36,649 nucleotides of DNA from JAABRU01 sp050180235 (GTDB taxonomy: Bacteria > Desulfobacterota > Desulfobacteria > Desulfobacterales > Desulfococcaceae), in the NCBI GenBank assembly GCA_050180235.1, contig JBFXEJ010000058.1, positions 1-36,649 of the forward strand, written 5' to 3'. Positions 29,647 through 36,649 of this stretch are shown here, piece after piece. Numbering within the stretch: position 1 is the stretch's first letter; every line of letters begins with the position of its first letter. The notes beneath the pieces were generated by a model. It worked only from the letters and a program-made list of their open reading frames with translations, had not been told where the DNA came from and ran no database searches. The translations under genes were made by a program, and so were the position numbers.

Positions 29647-32078
29647 TAAACGAACCCAGCAATTATACTGCCGATAATATCAAGATACTGGAGGGACTGG
29701 AGGCAGTCCGGAAACGTCCCTCCATGTATATCGGAAATGTGGATATGGAAGGGCTTCATCATCTGGTCTACGAAGTCGTGGACAACAGCATTGATGAGGC
29801 TATGGCCGGATACTGCGACACTATAAATGTCACCATCCACACAGACGGCGGCGTCAGCGTTCTGGACAACGGCCGGGGAATTCCGGTGGGCATTCATGAA
29901 AAGGAAAAGGTCCCGGCCGCAGAAGTGGTGCTGAGCAAACTCCATGCCGGAGGAAAATTTGACAAGGATTCCTACAAGGTTTCCGGCGGTCTTCACGGCG
30001 TGGGCATTTCCGTGGTCAACGCGCTGTCTGTGTTTCTGGAAGTGGAAATCTGCACGGGCGGGCAGATGCACCGTCAGACCTGGTCAAAGGGGAAAAAGAC
30101 CAGTGAACTGGAAATCATTGGGAAAACAGACAAAAAGGGAACCAGAATCCGTTTCCGGCCTGACTTGGAAATACTGAATGTCAATGATTTCAGTTATGAA
30201 ATTCTGTCCCGGCGGCTGAGGGAACTGGCCTTTCTCAACCGGGGTGTGAAAATTACCATTGAGGATGAACGCTCGGATGCCAGGGAGGAATTCCATTATG
30301 AGGGAGGACTGTCTGAATTTGTTCAGTATCTCAACCGCCGCCATACTGTGCTTCATCCGCCCATCTTTTTTCAGGCGGAAAAAAATGATGTGCAGATTGA
30401 AGTCGCGATTCAGTACAATGACAGCTATAATGAGCGGATGCTGTCCTTTGCAAACAATATCAACACAGTGGAAGGCGGTTTTCATCTGATTGGCTTCAAA
30501 ACCGCTCTGACCCGATCTTTGAACCAGTATGCCACCAGCGATAATCTGCCCAAAAACATGCAGACCAAAATCGGGGGCGATGATGTGCGCGAGGGACTCA
30601 CGGCCATCATCAGTGTGCGGATCAAAGAGCCCCAGTTTGAGGGTCAGACCAAGACCAAACTGGGCAACAGCGAGGTCAAGGGGCTGGTGGAGTCTCTGGT
30701 CAATGAAAACCTGTCCACCTATCTGGGGGAAAATCCGGCAGTTGCCAAAAAGATTATTGCCAAGGCAGTGGATGCCGCGCGTGCCAGAGATGCGGCACGG
30801 CGTGCCAGAGATTTGGCCCGGAGCAAAGGCGCACTCATGGATTCCACTCTGCCGGGCAAGCTGGCCGAATGCCAGTTTGCTGATCCTGCGGAACGGGAGC
30901 TTTTTCTTGTAGAGGGCGACAGCGCAGGCGGTTCTGCCAAACAGGGACGGGATCGCAGATTTCAGGCCATCCTGCCGCTCAAAGGCAAGATTCTCAACGT
31001 GGAAAAAGCACGGCTGGACAAGATTCTGCGCAGTGATGAGATCAAAAACATCATCACTGCCCTGGGCGCGGGTGTGGGCCGTGAGGAATATGATATTGAC
31101 AAGATCCGTTACCACAAGGTTGTGATTATGACAGACGCTGATGTGGACGGTTCCCATATCCGAACCCTGCTGCTGACTTTTTTCTACCGGCAGATGAAAG
31201 AGGTGATTGAAAAAGGTTATCTTTATATCGCACAGCCTCCGCTTTTCCGTATAGGCAAAGGCAAAAGCGAGATATACCTCAAAGATGAGACCGGTTACAA
31301 TGAGCATATTCTCAGCCGGATATGTGCAAACCGAAGCGTGAAAACCTGCAATGGAACAGTCCTGAGCGGGCATCAGCTTTTCGCGTTCATGGGTGATGTT
31401 GCCGAATATCTGGATGCCATAGCCCGTATGGAGCGACGCGGTGTGCAGCCGGAACTGCTGGAACTCCTGATCCGGGAAGAAGTGGATGGAAAGGATTTTC
31501 TGCAGGATCAGAACCGGATGATGGAACTCAAAGCCGTACTGTCGGCAAAAGGCTGTGAAGTCAGTGAACTTTCCTGGAATGAGGAGCGCGGGGTTTATGA
31601 AATGAAGGTCAGACCCTGCATCATTCCCAGTTCCGAACCCGGCACGCAGGAGATTTCCGCGCAGGAATTTCAGCCTTTGGAGATTGGACGCGGTTTTGTC
31701 CATTCTGCTGATTTTCAGAAATGTCTGGTAATGGGAAAGAAAATCCTTGCCCATGATCTGCCGCCTTTTTCCGTGTTCAGTGAGGGAAAAGAGGAGGATG
31801 CCGTGATTCTGCCGGATAAAAGGGATCTGTTCCGCCATCTCAGTGAGGAAGGCAAAAAAGGCATTTCTGTGCAGCGTTACAAAGGTCTGGGGGAAATGAA
31901 CCCGGAGCAGTTGTGGGAAACCACCATGAACCCGGAAAAAAGAACTCTGCTGAAAGTAAAAGTGGAGGACGCTGAAGCAGCAGACGAGATTTTCACGCTG
32001 CTCATGGGCGATGTGGTGGAACCCCGCCGGGACTTCATTCAGAGCAATGCACTGGAAGTGAGCACTCTGGATATATAA
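29643..32078 (+). CDS. gyrB: DNA gyrase subunit B
   Basis: An 811-aa protein, start ATG 29643 overlapping the dnaN stop (ATGA); the 8-codon upstream extension inside dnaN is rejected. The N-terminal GHKL ATPase domain has RKRPSMYIGN, EVVDNSIDEA, DNGRGIPVG and GGLHGVG. The TOPRIM domain has VEGDSAGGSAKQGRD, RFQAILPLKGKILNVEKAR and MTDADVDGSHIRTLLLTF. The C-terminal tail has QRYKGLGEMNPEQLWETTM. With GyrA it introduces negative supercoils. The length is close to the usual 800 or so. A strong terminator follows at 32090. Confidence 0.98.
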   Translation: MINEPSNYTADNIKILEGLEAVRKRPSMYIGNVDMEGLHHLVYEVVDNSIDEAMAGYCDTINVTIHTDGGVSVLDNGRGIPVGIHEKEKVPAAEVVLSKLHAGGKFDKDSYKVSGGLHGVGISVVNALSVFLEVEICTGGQMHRQTWSKGKKTSELEIIGKTDKKGTRIRFRPDLEILNVNDFSYEILSRRLRELAFLNRGVKITIEDERSDAREEFHYEGGLSEFVQYLNRRHTVLHPPIFFQAEKNDVQIEVAIQYNDSYNERMLSFANNINTVEGGFHLIGFKTALTRSLNQYATSDNLPKNMQTKIGGDDVREGLTAIISVRIKEPQFEGQTKTKLGNSEVKGLVESLVNENLSTYLGENPAVAKKIIAKAVDAARARDAARRARDLARSKGALMDSTLPGKLAECQFADPAERELFLVEGDSAGGSAKQGRDRRFQAILPLKGKILNVEKARLDKILRSDEIKNIITALGAGVGREEYDIDKIRYHKVVIMTDADVDGSHIRTLLLTFFYRQMKEVIEKGYLYIAQPPLFRIGKGKSEIYLKDETGYNEHILSRICANRSVKTCNGTVLSGHQLFAFMGDVAEYLDAIARMERRGVQPELLELLIREEVDGKDFLQDQNRMMELKAVLSAKGCEVSELSWNEERGVYEMKVRPCIIPSSEPGTQEISAQEFQPLEIGRGFVHSADFQKCLVMGKKILAHDLPPFSVFSEGKEEDAVILPDKRDLFRHLSEEGKKGISVQRYKGLGEMNPEQLWETTMNPEKRTLLKVKVEDAEAADEIFTLLMGDVVEPRRDFIQSNALEVSTLDI

Positions 32079-32089
32079 TGCTGTTTTTA

Positions 32090-32121
32090 AAACCGGGTTT
32101 TCATCAAAACCCGGTTTTTTT
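32090..32121 (+). terminator. Intrinsic terminator after gyrB
   Basis: AAACCGGGTTTT and AAAACCCGGTTT form a perfect 12-bp stem around CATC, followed by a run of T to 32121. It lies 11 nt after the gyrB stop and separates the dnaN-gyrB transcript from the cobalamin locus. Confidence 0.93.
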
Positions 32122-32154
32122 ATATTTTGAAGATATTCCGCATAAAAAATTCTT

Positions 32155-32183
32155 GACATTTTTACCATTTCCGCTTATTTCAT
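32155..32183 (+). promoter_or_regulatory. Probable promoter of the cobalamin-regulated locus
   Basis: A perfect -35 TTGACA lies at 32155-32160. A -10 element is weak: TATTTC or TTTCAT at about 32176-32183, 15 to 17 bp away. It sits between the gyrB terminator and the riboswitch, the position required to transcribe the aptamer. Confidence 0.5.
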
Positions 32184-32195
32184 TTCACAAAACCG

Positions 32196-32345
32196 TTCAG
32201 GTGCTTGTAAGTCAAAAGGGAATCCCGTGAAAATCGGGAGCGGGCCCGCCGCTGTAACCGGGGACAAAGACCGCAATTTTGCCACTGTCTGATAAAGACG
32301 GGAAGGCGCGGTCAGAGAATGATCCGGAAGTCAGAAGACCTGCCT
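32196..32345 (+). promoter_or_regulatory. Cobalamin (AdoCbl-type) riboswitch aptamer
   Basis: The aptamer shows the conserved landmarks in order: GGTGC (32199), AAAAGGGAATCCCGTGAAAA (32214-32233, core GGGAATC and GTGAAA), CGGGCCCGCCGCTGTAA, GCCACTG (32281), GGGAAGGCGC, and the B12 box GAAGTCAGAAGACCTGCC (about 32327-32344). It is complete. The downstream terminator and BtuB-type gene indicate that high cobalamin turns the locus off. Confidence 0.97.
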
Positions 32346-32496
32346 GAATTTCATAAGTGAAATATGCTTCCAGTCTGTTCAGAGTACAACAAGCTTCCAG
32401 CTTGTTTATGAACACACAGGCAGGAACATGACAAAGGGAAACTCCGCGGACAGAAGTTTGCCCTGTATTTGTATATCTGTGGATAAAACAAGGGAT

Positions 32497-32536
32497 ATCC
32501 CCGGATCGATGAATTTCGATCCGGGGATTTTTTTTT
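32497..32536 (+). terminator. Intrinsic terminator, riboswitch expression platform
   Basis: ATCCCCGGATCGA pairs with TCGATCCGGGGAT (32497-32528 overall), followed by a T-tract to 32536. It ends 20 nt before the btuB start. About 150 nt separate the aptamer from it, and that stretch contains a small ACAAGCTTCCAGCTTGT hairpin. It is the natural transcription stop when the aptamer is bound. Confidence 0.92.
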
Positions 32537-32556
32537 GATTTTTTAGGAGGATTCTG

Positions 32557-34587
32557 ATGCGGCATTTTGTAAAAATTTGTTTTGTGCTTTTGATTTTTTT
32601 CAGTCCTGTGTCCGGATATTCTGACACGGAAAAAGCGGACAGAAAAGATTTGATTCTGGATACCATTGTGGTGACAGCAGAGAGGCCGGTGCAGGAATCT
32701 CAGACCGGTGATGTGGATATGGAAACCACGCCCGCGAATACCACAGTAATTCCCAAAGAAAGTTTTGAGGGAAAAATTGTCAGTCTGGCAGAGGTGATTG
32801 AAAAGGAAACCGGGGTTCAGATCCGTCAGTCCGGCGGGCTGGGCAGTTTTTCCTCTGTATCCCTTCGCGGTTCTTCGGCAGATCAGGTACTGGTTTTTCT
32901 GGACGGCATTCTGCTCAATGATGCTTCCGGCGGGGGCGTGGATATGAGCAGCATATCGCTTTCCGATGTGGAGGCAGTGGAGATTTACCGGGGCATCACA
33001 CCGGTCAATTTCAGTTCCGCTTCCATCGGCGGTATTGTGAATATCCGCACTTTGCGGGCAAAACAGGGGTTCAGCGGAAATGTGAGCGCGGGATACGGCT
33101 CTTTTGACACTAAAAAACTGGCCGGATTTCTCAATCACAAAAAGGACAAATGGGATACTGTGCTTTCTGCGGATTGGCTGGGTACAGACAATGATTATGA
33201 CATGCGCAATGATAACGGAACCGAATGGAATTCCTCGGATGACCAATGGGAAAAACGCAGCAATGCACAGGTGGATCAGTACAATGTGCTTGCCAAAGCC
33301 GGATACAGTTTCACGGATCAGGTCCGGCTGGATTTTGCCAATCAGTATTTCATCAAAGATCAGGGACTTCCAAGCTGGGACAACAGCGATTTGACAAAAT
33401 CCTCTCTCACAACGGACCGGAACATCAGCACACTGAAACTCACGGCCAATGATCTGGGACAATGGCATCTGAACACCGGCACCCAGTTTTCTTATACATG
33501 GAAAGAAGAGGAATACGATGACCGGGGCGGGCATATCGGACTGGGGGATCAGCACAGCACCTATACCACGAACCGAATGGGCGGGGATTTTTTTCTGGAA
33601 TGGATGACAGATCGTCACAGCCTGATTTTTTCCGCAGCATTTCAGCACGAAGAGTATGAAACAGAGGATCATCTGAAAAAAAGCAATCCCATAGACAGCA
33701 GCAGAGACAGCTTTTCTATGGGAATTCAGGACAGTCTTTTTTTCTTTCAGGATCGTGTGAACATCACGCCCGCTTTCCGCTGTACATGGCTCGAAGATGA
33801 ACTGGAGGAAAGTACAGGCATATGGGGAACATCTTTGGAAGGGGACAGCCGCAAAGAGGATGATTTCAGTCCCCAAATCGGTATCAAATACAGTCCTTTG
33901 GAATGGCTGAGTTTCAAAAGCAATCTCGCACAGTATGTCCGGCATCCTTCCTTTTTTGAACTGTTCGGAGACCGGGGTTTTTTTACCGGCAATCCGGATT
34001 TGAAAAAAGAAGAGGGCATCAATTTTGATATGTCCGCTCAGATAAGGCAGACATGGAACCGTGACTGGATACGCGGATCGTCTTTGGGAATTGCGTATTT
34101 CAGGAATGACGCGGATGATTTGATTGCGCGGGTGTATGATTCCAGAGGAATCGGAAAATCTGTCAATATTTCCGGTGCGCTCATTCAGGGACTTGAAAGC
34201 ACTGCAACTTTGGATATTCATGAATATTTGCGCGTGATTGTCAATGCCACATGGCAGGATACGGAAAATCAGAGCGGCATAAAAGCCTTTGACGGAAAAA
34301 ATCTGCCGGGACGTTTTGAAAAATCCTATGTGGCACGGCTTGAATCCCGTTACAAAAATATAAAGGTGTATGCGGAATATCTCAGGGAAGAGGATGTGTA
34401 TTATGACACTGCCAATCTGCGCAAGGCCGAAGACAAGGATGAAATCAATGCAGGAATTTCATATATTTGGAAAAACTGGATGTTTTCGCTCGATGGCAAA
34501 AATCTCAATGATGATCTGTATGAGGATTTCAATGGTTATCCACTGCCCGGAAGGGCGGTTTATACAACAGTGAAATATGAATTTTGA
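32557..34587 (+). CDS. btuB: TonB-dependent cobalamin receptor, BtuB-type
   Basis: A 676-aa outer-membrane protein. An ideal AGGAGG (32545-32550) precedes ATG 32557. The signal peptide MRHFVKICFVLLIFFSPVSG is followed by the TonB box DTIVVTAER at about residue 35. The plug domain has SVSLRGSSADQVLVFLDGIL, VEAVEIYRGITPVNF and GGIVNIRT. The rest is a 22-stranded type beta barrel, ending FNGYPLPGRAVYTTVKYEF with the terminal Phe required for barrel insertion. BtuB takes up vitamin B12 with energy from TonB-ExbB-ExbD. The riboswitch directly upstream makes cobalamin (or a corrinoid) the likely substrate. No BtuCDF genes lie in the window. Confidence 0.95.
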   Translation: MRHFVKICFVLLIFFSPVSGYSDTEKADRKDLILDTIVVTAERPVQESQTGDVDMETTPANTTVIPKESFEGKIVSLAEVIEKETGVQIRQSGGLGSFSSVSLRGSSADQVLVFLDGILLNDASGGGVDMSSISLSDVEAVEIYRGITPVNFSSASIGGIVNIRTLRAKQGFSGNVSAGYGSFDTKKLAGFLNHKKDKWDTVLSADWLGTDNDYDMRNDNGTEWNSSDDQWEKRSNAQVDQYNVLAKAGYSFTDQVRLDFANQYFIKDQGLPSWDNSDLTKSSLTTDRNISTLKLTANDLGQWHLNTGTQFSYTWKEEEYDDRGGHIGLGDQHSTYTTNRMGGDFFLEWMTDRHSLIFSAAFQHEEYETEDHLKKSNPIDSSRDSFSMGIQDSLFFFQDRVNITPAFRCTWLEDELEESTGIWGTSLEGDSRKEDDFSPQIGIKYSPLEWLSFKSNLAQYVRHPSFFELFGDRGFFTGNPDLKKEEGINFDMSAQIRQTWNRDWIRGSSLGIAYFRNDADDLIARVYDSRGIGKSVNISGALIQGLESTATLDIHEYLRVIVNATWQDTENQSGIKAFDGKNLPGRFEKSYVARLESRYKNIKVYAEYLREEDVYYDTANLRKAEDKDEINAGISYIWKNWMFSLDGKNLNDDLYEDFNGYPLPGRAVYTTVKYEF

Positions 34588-34614
34588 TGGACAGCACATG
34601 AGTTCGGGCAGAAA

Positions 34615-34926
34615 GGTTTCCCACAGAGAACACAGAGAAAATCCACAGAGAACACAGAGAAAAACGCTGTAATCTCTGTGTCCTCTGTGGAAAATCAGCC
34701 GGGTTTCATTGTATTGGAAATAATTGGAAAAGTTTCCCACAGAGAACACAGAAAAAATCCACAGAGAACACAGAGAATAAGGTAATTTCCAGAAAAGAAT
34801 ATCCCGGAAAAGTATCAAAAGCTTCCAGCTTTTGCCTTGTGCCTGTGAACTGAACCGGGATATTTATATTTTCAGAGATAAAACCTATGTGTCCTCTGTG
34901 AAATCTCTGTGTTCTCTGTGGGAAAC
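34615..34926. repeat. CACAGAGAACACAGAG repeat cluster
   Basis: GGTTTCCCACAGAGAACACA at the left (34615) is mirrored by its complement at 34907-34926. Within it, direct copies of CACAGAGAACACAGAG occur at about 34622, 34643, 34737 and 34760, and inverted copies at about 34672-34690. A family B relic lies inside. The cluster fills the btuB-propeller gap. It is a known kind of dispersed intergenic repeat and has no CRISPR-like spacing. Confidence 0.85.
34780..34886. mobile_element. MITE family B, degraded copy 3 (107 bp)
   Basis: AGGTAATTTCCAGAAAAGAA at the left and TTTTCAGAGATAAAACCT at the right match the family B ends with changes. The body (GTATCAAAAGCTTCCAGCTT, then GCCTGTGAACTGAA) is very close to copy 1 at 7545-7647. 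It is embedded in the CACAGAG repeat cluster. Confidence 0.75.
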
Positions 34927-34986
34927 CATTCCGGATGCTTATACATTTACCGGAAAATTTTTATCTTAAAACAGGAGGATGAACAG

Positions 34987-36276
34987 ATGAAGTCAATGGC
35001 ATTTTTTCGTGTTCCAATGGCAGTTTCAGTGTTTTTTTTCTTTACATTGCTGTGGATGGCAAACCCTGCTTCGGTTCTGTGCAAGGTGACGCAGACCGCA
35101 GTGGTGGTGACAGTCGCGGCAGATTACAGCAGTGCCGCGCATTCCGTGATTTCTGTTGAACCTGTGGGCGGGCCGAGAACCGTGCAGAACAATCTGCTGC
35201 CCACTTTGGTTTCAGACACCAGCGTATCCGCGTATGAGAATTTTTTCTACCGGATTGAACGGTATCAGTCCGACAATATCACAAAATTTGATATTGCCGC
35301 TCCGTCCGTGCCTGTATGGCAGTTTTCCACTCTGGACAGCGGGGAAACCGGCTCCAGCAATCCCTACGGGCTTTATTTTGTCAGTTCCCAGAAAGCCTAT
35401 CTGCTCCGTTATGGCAAAAGCAAGGCATGGATTGTCAATCCCTCTGCCACAGTTGCATCAGCATTTAAAATCGGGGAACTGGATCTCAGCGCGTATGCAG
35501 ATGATGACGGTGTGCCGGAAATGAACAGTGCTGTGATTGCAAACGGAAAACTTTTTGTCACATTGCAGCGGCTGGATCAGAACAACAGTTGGCTTCCTTC
35601 CAATACCGCATATATGGCTGTATTTGACACTGCCACAGATACGGAAATCAATACCGGCACGGCCAATGATGACGGTGTGAAAGGCATTGCGCTTCCCATA
35701 AGAAATATCGGGGCTGTGCAGTATCTGGAGGAAAACAGCAACATTTATGTGCAGGGTGTGGGAGATTACGGCAGTTCATGGTCAGGCAGAGACCCGGAAT
35801 ATTCCGGCGGCATTGTGCGTATTGATCCTGCAACTTACACAGTTTCCCTGATTCTTGATGACGGCGATGCAGAAAATCATCCCTATGGCAATATATCGGG
35901 TATGAGCATTGTGTCGGCAGACAAAGGATATTTTGTGGGCTATGCCGGATGGGGCGATAATACCCTGTATGAATTCAGTCCCTCAGACGGAAGTGTGAGC
36001 GGCATTGCCAATGAATCCCTGAAAAACAAAAACATTGCAGGCATGGAATCCGGAGCCTATGCGGATGAAAACGGGATGCTCTGGGTGTGCAATCAGACTG
36101 ATGCGGAAGTGGTGATTCTGGATACATCAGATAACAGCATTGATGAAACCATCTCCACAAATCTGAACCCGGTGCGCGTGGTTTTCACCACAGAAGGCGA
36201 ACCTGACAGCAGTTCTGATTCAGATTCTGATTCCGGCGGCGGTGGAGGATGTTTTCTCAATACCATTTCTAAATAA
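34987..36276 (+). CDS. Secreted YncE/DUF5074-like beta-propeller, possible BtuG analogue
   Basis: A 429-aa exported protein. AGGAGG (34974-34979) fixes the start at ATG 34987; longer upstream frames run through the repeat cluster. A signal peptide covers residues 1-36 (FFFFTLLWMANPASVLC). The rest has repeats of short beta blades: NPYGLYFVSSQKAYLLRYGK, IANGKLFVTLQRLDQN, GGIVRIDPATYTVS, MSIVSADKGYFVGYAGWG and ENGMLWVCNQTDAEVVILD. The C-terminus is an acidic Ser/Asp linker and GGGGGCFLNTISK, a short form of the Gly-rich Cys tails found on Deltaproteobacterial surface proteins. In Bacteroides, BtuG is a surface beta-propeller that binds B12 for BtuB. The position after a riboswitch-controlled btuB suggests an analogous role. 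It is separated from btuB by a 400-bp repeat region. Confidence 0.85.
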   Translation: MKSMAFFRVPMAVSVFFFFTLLWMANPASVLCKVTQTAVVVTVAADYSSAAHSVISVEPVGGPRTVQNNLLPTLVSDTSVSAYENFFYRIERYQSDNITKFDIAAPSVPVWQFSTLDSGETGSSNPYGLYFVSSQKAYLLRYGKSKAWIVNPSATVASAFKIGELDLSAYADDDGVPEMNSAVIANGKLFVTLQRLDQNNSWLPSNTAYMAVFDTATDTEINTGTANDDGVKGIALPIRNIGAVQYLEENSNIYVQGVGDYGSSWSGRDPEYSGGIVRIDPATYTVSLILDDGDAENHPYGNISGMSIVSADKGYFVGYAGWGDNTLYEFSPSDGSVSGIANESLKNKNIAGMESGAYADENGMLWVCNQTDAEVVILDTSDNSIDETISTNLNPVRVVFTTEGEPDSSSDSDSDSGGGGGCFLNTISK

Positions 36277-36338
36277 GCAAAAACAACTGTAGGGATTGTT
36301 TATAAGCAGGGATAATTCAGATTTTCTTAAATTCATCT

Positions 36339-36360
36339 GGCACTGGTCAAATTCGTTGAT
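36339..36360 (+). repeat. Single family A-like terminus
   Basis: GGCACTGGTCAAATTCGTTG, then AT, resembles the GGTAGTGGGTCAAATCCG end of the element at 7659. No partner end was found before the window edge, so this is a solo end or an element cut by the edge. The stretch 36361-36532 shows no gene. Confidence 0.4.
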
Positions 36361-36532
36361 TCGGGGCTGACACACGGACGATAAAAATCCGTAAGGATTG
36401 ATATTATTATAGAAAAAAATCTGAAAAGATAAATCAGAATCCCGGAAGGGATGACATTATAAACCGATTTCACTACATACATTTTTATAAACAATCCATG
36501 TAGTTATAACATGTTAGCTCAGTATTGTTCTG

Positions 36533-36649
36533 TCAAGGTTTAACTGACGGATAAAGTCGCTTCAGTTTTATTCTCGCATCCTTTGTTCTGAACTGCCAGT
36601 CCACACCTTTCATATTCCTGTTCCGTTCTTTATACCATTCGGCAGTCTG
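36533..36649 (-). CDS. C-terminal end of an IS630-type transposase (partial)
   Basis: The minus strand carries 38 codons running out of the window and stopping at TGA (36533-36535). The sequence EWYKERNRNMKGVDWQFRTK followed by DARIKLKRLYP is the typical C-terminal tail of IS630 family transposases ('VDWQFTTADARIKLKRLYP'). Only the tail can be judged; the DDE core lies beyond the edge. The adjacent repeat-rich DNA (36277-36532) may include the element's terminal region. Confidence 0.85.
   Translation of the reverse strand, partial: QTAEWYKERNRNMKGVDWQFRTKDARIKLKRLYPSVKP

Noticed and set aside
30084..32168. A 694-codon minus-strand open frame over gyrB
   Set aside because: It is the shadow of gyrB, which has every expected motif on the plus strand.
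32478..32486. A perfect DnaA box (TGTGGATAA) downstream of gyrB
   Set aside because: Only one perfect box was seen, inside the riboswitch leader, with no cluster and no adjacent AT-rich unwinding region, so it does not mark an origin.
32212..34221. A 669-codon minus-strand open frame over the btuB gene
   Set aside because: It also covers the riboswitch and terminator and shows no protein-like domain pattern; btuB on the plus strand is clear.
34615..34926. Repeated CACAGAGAACACAGAG units as a possible CRISPR array
   Set aside because: The units occur in both orientations with irregular gaps and no constant repeat-spacer length or cas genes.

Overview
The window looks like chromosomal DNA of a Desulfobacterota organism, most plausibly a large-genome relative of Desulfobacteraceae or Desulfonema. 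This is inferred from gene content: multi-domain hybrid kinases with solute-binding sensors, a glycine-rich Cys C-terminus, many short palindromic elements, and a mix of housekeeping genes with an AT-rich accessory pool. No rRNA, tRNA or CRISPR was seen.

Layout. 1-2854: three integron-type gene cassettes (possible Fic fragment; NTase-like/small protein/retropepsin operon; RhuM), each closed by an attC-like site. 2883-5356: TPR lipoprotein (+), then a 4HBT thioesterase and a conserved unknown protein (-). 5580-14203: three large signalling proteins on the minus strand, separated by miniature elements and one minus-strand cassette (zinc-ribbon membrane protein). 14932-17491: proA, then an rdgC-like gene with its partner gene. 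17548-28353: a second, longer cassette region (about 10.5 kb) with attC-like sites between nearly all genes and no integrase in view. 28534-32078: dnaN and gyrB, overlapping by 4 nt. 32155-36276: promoter, cobalamin riboswitch, intrinsic terminator, BtuB-type TonB receptor, and a secreted beta-propeller that may be a BtuG analogue. 36533-36649: the C-terminal end of an IS630-type transposase.

The cassette region resembles a CALIN (cluster of attC sites lacking an integron integrase). Its cargo is mainly conflict and stability genes: a NTase pair, a HEPN/zinc-ribbon protein, a GIY-YIG nuclease, a second HEPN-like protein, two copies of a Uma2-type gene, an MntA/HepT pair, a D12-class methylase with an HNH endonuclease, and a RelE/ParE toxin with its antitoxin.

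Miniature elements have broken up these cassettes. Family A is about 190 bp, begins GGTAGTGG and makes 8-bp target duplications. Four copies are present, and they interrupt the retropepsin gene, one Uma2 copy and the antitoxin gene, and truncate a secreted-protein gene. A shorter relative (146 bp) sits at the stop codon of a kinase gene. Family B starts AGGTGATTTC (or a close variant) and has five copies; two of them supply the stop codon of a host gene. Several of these events can be rebuilt base by base from the window, because the target duplications, reading frames and a paralogous empty site are all present.
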